Source: Marinobacter pelagius
GTDB taxonomy: Bacteria; Pseudomonadota; Gammaproteobacteria; Pseudomonadales; Oleiphilaceae
Reading direction: 5' to 3'
DNA: 64,000 nt
Assembly: GCF_900114925.1 (NCBI RefSeq)
Contig: NZ_FOUR01000003.1
Coordinates: 434,001-498,000, forward strand
The position numbers and the translations under genes are program-made. The notes under the pieces are model-generated. The model saw only the letters and a list, made by a program, of their open reading frames with translations. It was not told where the DNA came from and searched no databases. This document shows positions 44,176 through 53,127 of the stretch, piece after piece; within the stretch, counting starts at the first letter, position 1; each line of letters opens with the position of its first letter.

Positions 44176-44562
44176 TCAGATCGCCTCGACAACCTCAGAC
44201 AGCATGTCACGGACTTTCCCCGCAACCTGTTTGAGTTCGTCATTATCAATGGCCGTCATGGACGCCACAGGATCAATGGCACTGACCTCCACGCCGTCCG
44301 GAACTTCCCTGAGGATCACGTTGCACGGCAGCATGGCACCGACGCGGGGTTCCACGCCAATGGCTTCCCAGGCCATACCGGGATTACAGGCCCCCAGAAT
44401 CCGGTAGGCAGACATGTCTTTATCGAGCTTTTTCTTCATGGTGGCTTTGACGTCGATCTCGGTCAGCACGCCGAAGCCGTGGTCCCCCAGGGCCTGCCGC
44501 GCTCTCTGGTCCACATCCTCAAAATCGACATTCTTGATGAGACGGTTGATCGTGTATGACAT
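44176..44562 (-). CDS. DUF302 family protein
   Basis: This 128-residue protein matches DUF302 throughout: VDQRARQALGDHGFGVLTEIDVKATM, YRILGACNPGMAWEAI and GAMLPCNVILRE. The domain is common beside copper and redox genes, but its function is unsettled. It lacks a signal peptide, so it is cytoplasmic. It follows the copper ATPase gene by 24 bases on the same strand. Confidence 0.9.
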   Translation of the reverse strand: MSYTINRLIKNVDFEDVDQRARQALGDHGFGVLTEIDVKATMKKKLDKDMSAYRILGACNPGMAWEAIGVEPRVGAMLPCNVILREVPDGVEVSAIDPVASMTAIDNDELKQVAGKVRDMLSEVVEAI

Positions 44563-44586
44563 GGTTATCTCCTGTGAGAGAAAAGT

Positions 44587-46944
44587 TCAGTGGTCCGGTC
44601 CGAGCCTGACCACTCGCAAACGCAGCGCGTTGACAATCACGCTGACTGAAGACAGCGACATCGCCGCCGCTGCGAAAATCGGGGACAGCAGGATGCCCGC
44701 AAACGGATACAACACCCCGGCGGCGATCGGCACGCCGGCAGAGTTGTAGATAAAGGCAAAAAACAGGTTCTGCCGGATGTTGCGCATGGTCGCCAGAGAC
44801 AGCCGGCGGGCTTCCACAATGCCCATCAGGTCGCCCCGAAGCAGTGTAATACCGGCGCTTTCGATCGCGACATCCGTACCTGTGCCCATGGCCACACCCA
44901 CATCCGCCGTTGCCAGTGCGGGTGCGTCGTTTACGCCATCGCCGGCCATAACCACAATACGGCCTTCGTCTTTCAGGCGCTGAACGATCTTGCCCTTGTC
45001 CTCCGGCAGGACTTCCGCCTCCACTTCGTCAATGTGCAGTTTGCGGGCAACGGCCTCAGCCGATGTGCGGTTATCGCCGGTCAGCATGACAACCCGGATG
45101 CCATCCTTCTGGAGTGCCGTTATGGCCGCTTCGGTGGTTTCTTTCACCGGATCGGCAATGGCAAGCAACCCACAAATCTTTCCGTCAACGGCTGCGAAAA
45201 TCACCGTGGCCCCGTCCCTTCTGAGCTCGTCGGCTTCAGACTCAAAATCCGAGGTATCGACGCCTTCGGATTCCATCAACAGCCGGTTGCCAATCAGTAC
45301 CTGCTGGCCATCGATCTTCCCGGTCACGCCTTTGCCGTTGGGGGAATCGAAACCCTCAGCATCGGGCAGCGTCAGGTCCATGGTCCTGGCTTTGTCGAGA
45401 ATGGCATGAGCCAGCGGGTGTTCACTGCCCTTCTCCAGGCCGCCGGCAAACCGCATGAGCTCTTCCTCGCTGAACCCGTCCCCGACAACCAGTCGCGTTA
45501 CCTGGGGCTTGCCTTCGGTCAGGGTGCCGGTCTTGTCCACCACAACCGTATCCACCTTTTCCATGCGCTCCAGGGATTCAGCATCGCGAATCAGCACGCC
45601 GCTTTGGGCGCCACGGCCAACGCCGACCATGATCGACATGGGCGTGGCCAGACCCAGGGCACAGGGGCAGGCAATGATCAGCACACTCACCGCAGCAATC
45701 AGCCCGAATGCCATGGGCGGCGTGGGCCCGAAGACGGACCAGACGATGAAGGCGATAATGGCGACCAGGATCACGGCCGGCACAAAATAGCCCGCGACCT
45801 TGTCGGCCAGGCCCTGAATGGGCGCGCGGCTGCGCTGGGCGCTGGCCACCATCTGCACAATCTGGGACAACATGGTGTCTCGGCCAACCTTGTCCGCCCG
45901 CATGATAAAGCTGCCCTGCTCATTGATACTGCCGCCGATCACCTGATCGCCCGATTTCTTGCTGACCGCCAGCGGCTCACCGGTGACCATGGATTCGTCC
46001 ACGTTGGAGCTGCCCTCAAGCACCTCTCCGTCGAGCGGCACCTTATCGCCTGGGCGCACCCGCAAACGGTCACCCACCTTGACCTGGTCCAGTGAGACGT
46101 CGGACTCACCGCCGTTCTCGTCCAGCTTCCTCGCCGTCGCGGGCGCCAAATCCAACAAGGCCTTGATGGCGCCCGAGGTTTTTTCCCGGGCACGGAGTTC
46201 CAGCACCTGCCCCAACAACACCAGCACTACGATGACAGCGGACGCCTCGAAATAGACGGCCACCGAGCCGCCCTCCTGTCTGAACGCATCCGGGAAAACC
46301 TGAGGTGCAAGGGTCGCCACCAGGCTATAGATCAACGCCACGCCGGTACCAATGGCAATCAACGTGAACATATTCAGGTTACGACTGACCACGGACTTCC
46401 AGCCCCGGACAAAGAACGGCCAGCCACACCAGAGAACAACCGGCGTTGCCAGTACCAACTGGATCCAGTTGGATAGCTGAGGGGCGACAATGTGATCGAG
46501 CCCGGTCAGGTGCCCGCCCATTTCAAGCACCAGCACCGGCAGAGTCAGAACCAGTCCGATCCAGAACCGGCGGGTCATGTCCGTAAGCTCTGCGGATGGC
46601 CCATCATCCAGGCTCACCTGCTCAGGCTCCAGCGCCATACCACAGATCGGGCAGTCTCCCGGTCCCTGCTGGCGAATTTCGGGATGCATCGGGCAGGTGT
46701 AGATGGTGCCCGGCGGCACGGCCTCGTCCTGTTGCGGTTGCCCGCCGAGGTAGTGTTCGGGATCCTCGTCAAATTTCGACTGGCAGCGTGACGAGCAAAA
46801 GTACCAGGTTTTTCCACCGTGCTGGCTTCGATGCTCAGCCGTGTGGGGGTCTACGGACATTCCGCAAACCGGGTCCTTGGCGAGGTGCTCTCCATTTTCT
46901 CCTTCACCGTGGTGAGCATGGTGAGCGTGGTGGTGCTCAGGCAT
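44587..46944 (-). CDS. Copper-exporting P1B-type ATPase with YHS and heavy-metal-binding N-terminal domains
   Basis: This 785-residue pump moves Cu(I) out of the cytoplasm. The N-terminus is His-rich ([10 protein letters not shown]), then a YHS domain ([11 protein letters not shown]) and a [20 protein letters not shown] domain replace the usual HMA repeats. The core has TGEP in [11 protein letters not shown], the metal motif CPC in [13 protein letters not shown], phosphorylation Asp in [11 protein letters not shown] and the hinge [19 protein letters not shown] 46944 (AAGGGGGG upstream) overlaps the previous small gene by eight bases. Confidence 0.95.
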   Translation of the reverse strand: MPEHHHAHHAHHGEGENGEHLAKDPVCGMSVDPHTAEHRSQHGGKTWYFCSSRCQSKFDEDPEHYLGGQPQQDEAVPPGTIYTCPMHPEIRQQGPGDCPICGMALEPEQVSLDDGPSAELTDMTRRFWIGLVLTLPVLVLEMGGHLTGLDHIVAPQLSNWIQLVLATPVVLWCGWPFFVRGWKSVVSRNLNMFTLIAIGTGVALIYSLVATLAPQVFPDAFRQEGGSVAVYFEASAVIVVLVLLGQVLELRAREKTSGAIKALLDLAPATARKLDENGGESDVSLDQVKVGDRLRVRPGDKVPLDGEVLEGSSNVDESMVTGEPLAVSKKSGDQVIGGSINEQGSFIMRADKVGRDTMLSQIVQMVASAQRSRAPIQGLADKVAGYFVPAVILVAIIAFIVWSVFGPTPPMAFGLIAAVSVLIIACPCALGLATPMSIMVGVGRGAQSGVLIRDAESLERMEKVDTVVVDKTGTLTEGKPQVTRLVVGDGFSEEELMRFAGGLEKGSEHPLAHAILDKARTMDLTLPDAEGFDSPNGKGVTGKIDGQQVLIGNRLLMESEGVDTSDFESEADELRRDGATVIFAAVDGKICGLLAIADPVKETTEAAITALQKDGIRVVMLTGDNRTSAEAVARKLHIDEVEAEVLPEDKGKIVQRLKDEGRIVVMAGDGVNDAPALATADVGVAMGTGTDVAIESAGITLLRGDLMGIVEARRLSLATMRNIRQNLFFAFIYNSAGVPIAAGVLYPFAGILLSPIFAAAAMSLSSVSVIVNALRLRVVRLGPDH

Positions 46945-47179
46945 CCGGCCCCCCTTGTTTATCCGTGGGCCATTCAGAAAACGCAATAAAGTAAAGCAGG
47001 AAAAGATTAACCACTGGAATCAGGATCAGAATGCCCATCCAGCCCGGATATCCCGTGCGCTGGCAAATGCGCCAGGCCGGTATGACAACGACAATGCCGA
47101 TTACCAGCATCCACAGCCAGTGCCCGGCCCACATCGTGTTATAAAACATGGTATTACCAAACGCTCCATTTCCCATCAT
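46937..47179 (-). CDS. Small membrane protein upstream of the copper ATPase
   Basis: This 80-residue protein has two hydrophobic segments ([16 protein letters not shown] and [19 protein letters not shown]) and resembles the many DUF805/phospholipase_D-nuclease-like short membrane proteins without an exact match I can name. It overlaps the ATPase start, so it is translated in the same unit. The ATG follows GGAG. Confidence 0.7.
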   Translation of the reverse strand: MMGNGAFGNTMFYNTMWAGHWLWMLVIGIVVVIPAWRICQRTGYPGWMGILILIPVVNLFLLYFIAFSEWPTDKQGGPDA

Positions 47180-47206
47180 GGCACTGATCTCCAGATCGAT
47201 AACGTA

Positions 47207-48562
47207 TTAATGGTGATGATGCACCTGAGTGCTCTCGTGCCCGGATTCGCCGGTGCGTGCGAACCTTGTCAGGAAGACCTGTTCGGCAATGGCGATCACC
47301 ACCATCGCGGTCACGGCCACACCGATCACAAAGGGGTCGGTGTTCAGTTTCACCCAGACAAAGCCACCAAGCGCCAGCATATCCAGAATGATCGCCGTCG
47401 CCGGCACCCATGCGCTTGCCTTCACATCTGCCCGCAGATAGCGAAGCACGCCCCAGTGAATGGCAATGTCCATGACCAGGTAGAAGACGATCCCCAGGGC
47501 CGCAATGCGGGAAAGATCAAAAAACGCCGTGAGGACCAGCCCCAGAACCACAGTGTAGACCAGCGTGTGCTTCTGGATGGTTCCCGGCATGCCGAAATGA
47601 CTGTGGGGCACCAGCTTCATCTCGGTCAGCATGGCCAACATGCGCGAGACAGCGAAGATACTGGCCAGAATGCCACCCGCCGTGGCCATCATGGCGATGG
47701 CAACCGTGAACCAGACGCCATACTCCCCCAGTGCCGGGCGTGCGGCTGCGGCAAGGGAGTAGTCCCGGGTCTCAATGATTTCGGCCAGTGAAAGATTGCT
47801 GGCAACGGCAAAACCAACCAGGGTGTAGATCACCACACAGGCTGCAATGGAGATAACGATAGCGCGCCCTACGTTCCGGTGCGGATCTTTCACTTCGGAG
47901 CCACTGTTGGTGATCGTGGTGAAGCCCTTGAAGGCCAGTATCCCGAGCGCGGTGCCCCCCAGGAAGTTACCAACCGTTCCCGCTTCTCCCGGTGCCGAGA
48001 AATCAACCGAAATGCTGTCGGCGATCCAGACACCCACCAGCCCGAAAACCAGTATCCCCCCGATTTTCAGAATGCCGATGAAGGAGGCCACTCCCTGGAT
48101 CATCTGGTTACCCAGCAGGTTGATCAGAAAAGCCCCCAGGATCAGCGATACGCCGAGAATGGGTACCATGCGCCCGCTCTCGTCGCCACCGAACAGCTGC
48201 ATGGTATAGGAACCAAACGTTCGGGCCAGAAAACTCTGGGCGATCACCATCGAGAAATACATCAGCAAGGCGTTGAAGGCGGTCGGCAAGTGGTTCCCGT
48301 AGGCCTTGTGCAGATACATACCGATGCCTCCCGCAGATGGCCAGGCATTGGAGATCTTGATATAGGAGTAAGCACTGAAGGCCACGATGACGGCAGCCGC
48401 CAGGAAAGCCAGAGGGAAAAGCACACCTGTCATCTGAGCCATCTGGCCAGTCAGTGCGAAAATACCGGCGCCAATCATGACGCCGGTCCCCAGCATCACG
48501 GTCCCCGGAAGAGTGAGACTTCCCTCCTGATAGTGGGAGGTTCTGTCCTGTTCACTGCCCAT
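47207..48562 (-). CDS. APC-superfamily permease with a natural His tail
   Basis: This 451-residue protein has twelve membrane segments and the APC amino-acid permease start LTLPGTVMLGTGVMIGAGIFALTGQ. The substrate region includes AFKGFTTITNSGSEVKDPHRN. The extreme C-terminus is VHHHH. It stands between copper genes and may share the promoter at 48993. Substrate unknown; amino acid or polyamine uptake is the family expectation. Confidence 0.88.
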   Translation of the reverse strand: MGSEQDRTSHYQEGSLTLPGTVMLGTGVMIGAGIFALTGQMAQMTGVLFPLAFLAAAVIVAFSAYSYIKISNAWPSAGGIGMYLHKAYGNHLPTAFNALLMYFSMVIAQSFLARTFGSYTMQLFGGDESGRMVPILGVSLILGAFLINLLGNQMIQGVASFIGILKIGGILVFGLVGVWIADSISVDFSAPGEAGTVGNFLGGTALGILAFKGFTTITNSGSEVKDPHRNVGRAIVISIAACVVIYTLVGFAVASNLSLAEIIETRDYSLAAAARPALGEYGVWFTVAIAMMATAGGILASIFAVSRMLAMLTEMKLVPHSHFGMPGTIQKHTLVYTVVLGLVLTAFFDLSRIAALGIVFYLVMDIAIHWGVLRYLRADVKASAWVPATAIILDMLALGGFVWVKLNTDPFVIGVAVTAMVVIAIAEQVFLTRFARTGESGHESTQVHHHH

Positions 48563-48585
48563 TCAGTCTCCTGTTATTCACGATT

Positions 48586-48942
48586 CTATTTGCGCTTCAT
48601 GGGAGGGATCTTTGAACAACAGAACGGTTCATGGTTGGCATTGGCCCGTACGTTGTCATCGGTAAACCGGTACCAGGCCAGTTTCCTCCGCGTCCACCAA
48701 CCACTCGCAAGCAGCCCCCCATAGCCCGCAATCAGGTCCAGCAATTCATCGGTGGACCAGTGGGTCCCATCATAGGTGACCATCAGCCGGTTGCCTGGCT
48801 TGCGCTCGGCAAAGTCCACGCAGGGGTGGTGATTCAGTTCGTGAATGAAATCCTCCCACTGGCTCTCTCCCAGACCCTCAACGGTCAGTTTCCTGTGTAG
48901 AAGGAAGGCCTCATGGCTGGTTGCTTTGTGAGCCTTGGTCAT
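48586..48942 (-). CDS. Cytoplasmic protein with possible ferredoxin/HMA-like fold
   Basis: This 118-residue protein has a central beta-alpha-beta-like stretch (LHRKLTVEGLGESQWEDFIHELNHHPCVDFAE, LMVTYDGTHWSTDELLDLIAGYG) resembling a heavy-metal-associated fold without the CxxC. The C-terminus carries CC in EPFCCSKIPPMKRK. ATG 48942 follows GGGAGG. I do not recognise a named family. A CopR-like box lies 51 bases upstream, and the APC gene follows by 23 bases. Confidence 0.7.
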   Translation of the reverse strand: MTKAHKATSHEAFLLHRKLTVEGLGESQWEDFIHELNHHPCVDFAERKPGNRLMVTYDGTHWSTDELLDLIAGYGGLLASGWWTRRKLAWYRFTDDNVRANANHEPFCCSKIPPMKRK

Positions 48943-48992
48943 GGCTGTTACCTCCCGACCTGTTTGCTTTTCACTCCCATCACAACATCCGA

Positions 48993-49010
48993 AGCTGAAT
49001 TGCGGCTGAA
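48993..49010 (-). promoter_or_regulatory. Putative CopR box, copy 4
   Basis: The minus-strand sequence TTCAGCCGCAATTCAGCT keeps both TTCAG repeats at the 11-base period. It lies 51 bases before the start of the gene at 48942, on the same strand. Confidence 0.5.
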
Positions 49011-49062
49011 AATCACGGAGCTCAACTGCCTTCAGTTGACTCACATCAATCCTCGGGGCAAC

Positions 49063-49091
49063 AAAAAACAGGCCGAGGGGAAACCCCGGCC
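49063..49091 (-). terminator. Rho-independent terminator of the copper oxidase operon
   Basis: On the minus strand, a GGCC-GGGG stem around a TTT loop closes with CCCC and GGCC and runs into TTTTTT. It lies 28 bases after the copB stop. Confidence 0.75.
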
Positions 49092-49118
49092 CGTTTAATG
49101 AGAGCGTAAGCTGCGGGT

Positions 49119-49862
49119 TCAGAACGAGACCCTGGCTCCGATAACGGCGAACCAGTCCTCGGTGCCTGCGCCCTCCGCTCTCGCAAGGTCGGCAGTGTCG
49201 CCATACTTGCGCTCGTGGACCACGCCCAGGTAGGGCGAGAAGGAGCGGTCAATCAGGTCATAGCTCAATCGGAGCCCGGTTTCTGTAGAAACCAGCCCCT
49301 TGCCCACACCAATTTCCCGGTCTTCACTGAAGGCAACGGTGGCATCCAGCGCAGCGGACAGGATCAGGTGGTTGGTGAACAGCAGTTCATACTCGGCATC
49401 AAACTCCGCCGAGGTATCGCCCTCGTCACTGACATACAGGCTGGCATCAACCTCGAACCAGTGCGGAGCCAGGCCGGTCAGCCCCAGCACCCCATAGGTA
49501 CGATCCGGGCCTTCCGGGGTATCGAAGCGGACACCGGCCTTGGCGTCAAAGAAGTCGGAAACCGGCGTCTGCAGGAGCAACTGGTTTTCCAGCTTCTCGT
49601 AAGCCTCTTCCTCGATCGCGTACTCACCCTTGGACTGCCAGCGGAACTTGAGTTCGTCGGTACCGTAGAAGGCATCGCCGTTCCAGACTCCCAATTCCTC
49701 GTCATCGTCGCTGTAGCGGTACTCAAGCTCTTCGAACTGAACGCCCCAAAGGGTCAGTGCGTCCTTGCGGCTGGTGTCGTCCTGCGGCATATCGCTGCCC
49801 AACGCCGGTAGCGATGGCAAAGTCAGCGCCAGGGCAAATGCAGACAGGGTCAGAGTCTTCAT
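49119..49862 (-). CDS. copB: Copper resistance protein B, outer-membrane barrel
   Basis: This 247-residue exported protein has a signal peptide (TLSAFALALTLPSLPALGS) and alternating beta strands. CopB hallmarks are LTLWGVQFEELEYRYSDDDEE, GDAFYGTDELKFRWQSKGE, ETGLRLSYDLIDRSFSPYLGV and a terminal Phe typical of outer-membrane barrels. Its start overlaps the copA oxidase stop as ATGA. It is proposed to export or sequester copper. It lacks the Met-rich N-terminal repeats of the Pseudomonas protein. Confidence 0.94.
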   Translation of the reverse strand: MKTLTLSAFALALTLPSLPALGSDMPQDDTSRKDALTLWGVQFEELEYRYSDDDEELGVWNGDAFYGTDELKFRWQSKGEYAIEEEAYEKLENQLLLQTPVSDFFDAKAGVRFDTPEGPDRTYGVLGLTGLAPHWFEVDASLYVSDEGDTSAEFDAEYELLFTNHLILSAALDATVAFSEDREIGVGKGLVSTETGLRLSYDLIDRSFSPYLGVVHERKYGDTADLARAEGAGTEDWFAVIGARVSF

Positions 49863-51625
49863 GCGTCACCTCCGTCCTTTGCAACTTCAGCGCCGGCGGT
49901 GTTGCCCTGATCCGGACCACCCTCGACCACGACCTTGCGGAACATACCCGACGCGGCGTGGTAAGAAAGATGACAGTGGAAAGCCCACTGGCCCGGTGCA
50001 TCCACTTCGGTTTCCATGTAGACCGTCGTGCCCGGTTGAACACTGATGACGTGCTTGACCGGGTTCCACTCCCCGGCCCCGACATCCAGGATCGACCACA
50101 TGCCGTGCAGATGCATGGGGTGGGTCATCATGGTTTCGTTGACGAACTTGAACCGGACCCGCTCTCCGTACTGGAGCCTCAGCGGCTCTGCGTCCTCGTA
50201 TTTGACGCCGTTGATACTCCAGGTGTAACGCTCCATATTGCCGGTCAGACGAAGCTCGATTTCACGTGTGGGCTCGCGCTCCTCATACAGTGGCTTCTGT
50301 GCCCGCAAATCGGCGTAAGAGAGAAACTTTCCACCATTCGCTGCCACCGGGACCAGGCCACTGCCCTCGGCATAGAAAGGATCGCTGGCACCTCCCTCGG
50401 ACATGATCATGGCGCCGTGATCCATGCCGGAATGGTCCATTCCCGCCATCGAGTCACTGGCGTCAGCGGCCATTCCGGAGTCGTCCTTCATACCATCCGG
50501 GTCCATTTCGCCCTGGTTCATGTCGCTGTGATCCATTCCAGCGGAGGCATCAGCGCCGGTCATATCACCATGGTCCATACCATGCATGCCACTCATATCC
50601 GCCATGGTCAGCAAGGGCGCCTCCCGCAATCCGGGAACGGGCCCTTCCATGCCTTCCTCGGGCGCCAGTGTGGCTCGGGCATAGCCCGACCGCCCCATGG
50701 ATTCGGCGAAGATGGTGTACGCCTCGGCGGTTTTTGGCCGGACAATCACATCGTATGTTTCTGCCACACCGATGCGGAACTCGTCCACGTTAACCGGCTG
50801 CACGTTATTGCCGTCAGCCTGCACCACGGTCATCTCCAGGCCCGGAATCCGGATATCGAAGTACGCCATGGCAGACGAATTGATGAATCGGAGGCGGATG
50901 CGCTCGCCCGGTTCGAACAGCCCGGTCCAGTTCTGTTCGGGCCCCTTGCCATTGATCAGGCCGGTAAAGCCCTGAACGTCTTCCACATCGGCCTTCATCA
51001 TGCGCATGTCGCCCCAGGCCAGACGGTCCTGCAGGGCGGTCATGAAACCGTGCTTAGAGATATCGGCAAAGAAATCCCCGACCGTCTGCTGCTGACGGTT
51101 GTAGTAATCCGGCATCATCTTCAGGTTACGCATGACCCGGTTGGCATCGTGCGGGTGTTTGTCGGTGAGCTGGACCACATAGTCCCGGTCGTACCGGAAG
51201 GGCTCGCGCCCCTCGGGTTCGATCACGATTGCACCATAGGCGCCGTTGGGCTCCTGAAAACCGGAATGGCTGTGGAACCAGTAGGTGCCGCTCTGCACGA
51301 TGGGAAACTCGTACGTGAACGTCTCACCGGGCTGGATACCCTCAAAGCTGATACCCGGCACACCATCCTGCTCGAACGGCAGGATCAGTCCGTGCCAGTG
51401 AATGGAGGTCGGCTCATCCAGATTATTGGTGACATTGATCGTCACGCTCTCCCCTTCCTTGAACCTGAGTACCGGTCCGGGAGAGGCTCCGTTGTAGCCG
51501 ATGCCCTCTTTCACAAAGTCACCGGTGTCGATCATCACGCGGTCCACGGTGAGGCTGTACTCACCGGCAGCGGCCATCACAGGCATAAGGAGCCCGAGGG
51601 CCCCTGCCATAAGGGCGTTTTTCAT
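49859..51625 (-). CDS. copA: Periplasmic multicopper oxidase CopA
   Basis: This 588-residue exported protein oxidises Cu(I) and binds copper in the periplasm. The four copper motifs are SIHWHGLILP, YWFHSHSG, THPMHLHGMW and WAFHCHLSYHAASGMF. A Met/His/Asp-rich insert (MSGMHGMDHGDM, GMDHSDMNQGEMD, GMDHSGMDHGAM) lies at about residues 345-415. The signal (ALMAGALGLLMPVMAAAGE) looks Sec-like rather than twin-Arg. ATG 51625 follows AGGAG. It is coupled to copB. Confidence 0.95.
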   Translation of the reverse strand: MKNALMAGALGLLMPVMAAAGEYSLTVDRVMIDTGDFVKEGIGYNGASPGPVLRFKEGESVTINVTNNLDEPTSIHWHGLILPFEQDGVPGISFEGIQPGETFTYEFPIVQSGTYWFHSHSGFQEPNGAYGAIVIEPEGREPFRYDRDYVVQLTDKHPHDANRVMRNLKMMPDYYNRQQQTVGDFFADISKHGFMTALQDRLAWGDMRMMKADVEDVQGFTGLINGKGPEQNWTGLFEPGERIRLRFINSSAMAYFDIRIPGLEMTVVQADGNNVQPVNVDEFRIGVAETYDVIVRPKTAEAYTIFAESMGRSGYARATLAPEEGMEGPVPGLREAPLLTMADMSGMHGMDHGDMTGADASAGMDHSDMNQGEMDPDGMKDDSGMAADASDSMAGMDHSGMDHGAMIMSEGGASDPFYAEGSGLVPVAANGGKFLSYADLRAQKPLYEEREPTREIELRLTGNMERYTWSINGVKYEDAEPLRLQYGERVRFKFVNETMMTHPMHLHGMWSILDVGAGEWNPVKHVISVQPGTTVYMETEVDAPGQWAFHCHLSYHAASGMFRKVVVEGGPDQGNTAGAEVAKDGGDA

Positions 51626-51701
51626 GTGTTGGTTACTCCTGGAATACTGCAACGGGAGCACCGGAAAAGTGGTGCTCCCTTCTTATCGTCCTCGGGCGGG
51701 A

Positions 51702-52259
51702 TCAGTCTGCGCGGGCCTGGGTGTCGGCTGCGGAATCGAAGTTCACGTCACCGTACATTCCGGACTGGTAATGGCCAGGGATATTGCAGGCGAATTCCAT
51801 GTTGGTCTTGCTGCTGAAGGTCCAGATGATTTCCTTCTTCTGGCCCGGCTCGAGCAGTATGCTGTTGGGATCATCATGCTTCATGGTTTGGCCGTTACCC
51901 ATATCCATATTCATCATATCCTCATTGAGCTTATCCCCCTGAATTACGCCGTGTTCGACCATCATTTTCATTTCATCCTGATGGGCCTCATGCATTTCAG
52001 GGGTGCCGATATTGAACTCATGTACCAGTCTGCCCTTGTTCTCGATCACGAAACGCACGGTCTCGCCACGGGCCACCTCGATGGCTTCGGGTTCGTAATA
52101 GTTGTCGTGCATTTCCACCTGGATGGTGCGGGAAACATCGCCTGCATTTCCGGGCTCACCAATGCTGCTTCCGTGGCCACCACCATGACTGCCTGCGGCA
52201 AATGTGGTTGCGGTCATCGACATGGCCGCAGCCGCAACAAAAAGCTTTGATGCATTCAT
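51702..52259 (-). CDS. Exported cupredoxin-domain copper protein
   Basis: This 185-residue protein has a signal peptide (VAAAAMSMTATTFAA) and a cupredoxin fold. The type 1 copper ligands are visible as His in RLVHEFNIG, and Cys, His and Met in FACNIPGHYQSGMYG. A Met/Asp-rich loop (EDMMNMDMGNGQTMKHDD) lies between them. It heads the cupredoxin-copA-copB operon, 77 bases before copA. A CopR-like box sits 98 bases upstream. Confidence 0.88.
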   Translation of the reverse strand: MNASKLFVAAAAMSMTATTFAAGSHGGGHGSSIGEPGNAGDVSRTIQVEMHDNYYEPEAIEVARGETVRFVIENKGRLVHEFNIGTPEMHEAHQDEMKMMVEHGVIQGDKLNEDMMNMDMGNGQTMKHDDPNSILLEPGQKKEIIWTFSSKTNMEFACNIPGHYQSGMYGDVNFDSAADTQARAD

Positions 52260-52356
52260 CCCATTTTCTCCTGTGAAATAATGTGCGTTGGAACGCGGGT
52301 CGGCTCACTCTGAAACTTGAGCAATGCCAAGAAACGATTGATACCATCTCGCACAA

Positions 52357-52374
52357 ACCTGAATCCTTTCTGAA
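52357..52374 (-). promoter_or_regulatory. Putative CopR box, copy 2
   Basis: The minus-strand sequence TTCAGAAAGGATTCAGGT matches the motif TTCAG-N6-TTCAGGT. It is oriented toward the cupredoxin-copAB operon. Confidence 0.6.
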
Positions 52375-52393
52375 AATGACCAACAATTTAGAG

Positions 52394-52411
52394 TTCAGGC
52401 TGAATTCAGGT
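52394..52411 (+). promoter_or_regulatory. Putative CopR box, copy 3
   Basis: TTCAGGCTGAATTCAGGT lies on the plus strand 51 bases before copR and is oriented toward it, suggesting autoregulation. It is separated from copy 2 by 19 bases in the divergent promoter. Confidence 0.6.
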
Positions 52412-52461
52412 AAGTCAGTGACACTGACGCGGCCGACAAGACGCCGATAAGGAACAGAACC

Positions 52462-53127
52462 ATGCGCCTACTGCTTGTTGAAGATGACCGCTTGCTGGCC
52501 GATGGCCTGGCCCGCCAGCTTGAAAAAGCGGGCTTCAGTGTGGATACCACCGCCATGGCCCGGGAGGCTGTCGTGCTGGGAGAGCAGGAGGATTACCGGG
52601 CGGTGGTTCTGGATCTTGGGTTGCCCGACGGCAGCGGTCTGGATGTTTTGAGACAATGGCGGGCGAACCAGATCAACCTACCGGTCCTGATTCTGACCGC
52701 CAGGGGAGGCTGGCAGGACAGGGTAAATGGTCTGAAGGCCGGCGCGGACGATTACCTGGCCAAACCCTTCCAGACCGAAGAGCTGATCGCCCGCCTCAAC
52801 GCCATTGTCCGCCGCAGTGAAGGCAGGGTTCACTCGGTGGTGAAAGCGGGCCGGTTCGAGCTGGATGAGAATCGCCAGAGCCTGAAACTGGCCGATGGCA
52901 CCGAGCATACCCTGACCGGCACCGAGTTCCGCCTGCTCCGCTGCCTGATGAGCCGCCCCCGGCATGTGTTTTCCAAGGAACAGTTGATGGAGCAGCTTTA
53001 CAACCTCAACGACAGCCCCAGCGAGAATGTGATCGAGGCTTACATCCGGCGCCTGAGGAAACTGGTGGGCCCGGACACCATCGCAACGCGACGGGGCCAG
53101 GGTTACCTGTTCAATGACACTGTTTAA
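52462..53127 (+). CDS. copR: Copper-responsive two-component response regulator, OmpR/PhoB type
   Basis: This 221-residue protein has a receiver domain (LLLVEDDRLLADGLA; phospho-acceptor Asp in AVVLDLGLPDGSGLDVL; LKAGADDYLAKPF) and a winged-helix DNA-binding domain (LTGTEFRLLRCLMSR, NVIEAYIRRLRKLVG, ATRRGQGYLF). The family is close to QseB/PmrA. Copper responsiveness is inferred from position next to copAB and the shared box motif. OmpR-type regulators bind direct repeats about 10-11 bases apart, which fits that motif. It overlaps the kinase gene by 14 bases. Confidence 0.88.
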   Translation: MRLLLVEDDRLLADGLARQLEKAGFSVDTTAMAREAVVLGEQEDYRAVVLDLGLPDGSGLDVLRQWRANQINLPVLILTARGGWQDRVNGLKAGADDYLAKPFQTEELIARLNAIVRRSEGRVHSVVKAGRFELDENRQSLKLADGTEHTLTGTEFRLLRCLMSRPRHVFSKEQLMEQLYNLNDSPSENVIEAYIRRLRKLVGPDTIATRRGQGYLFNDTV

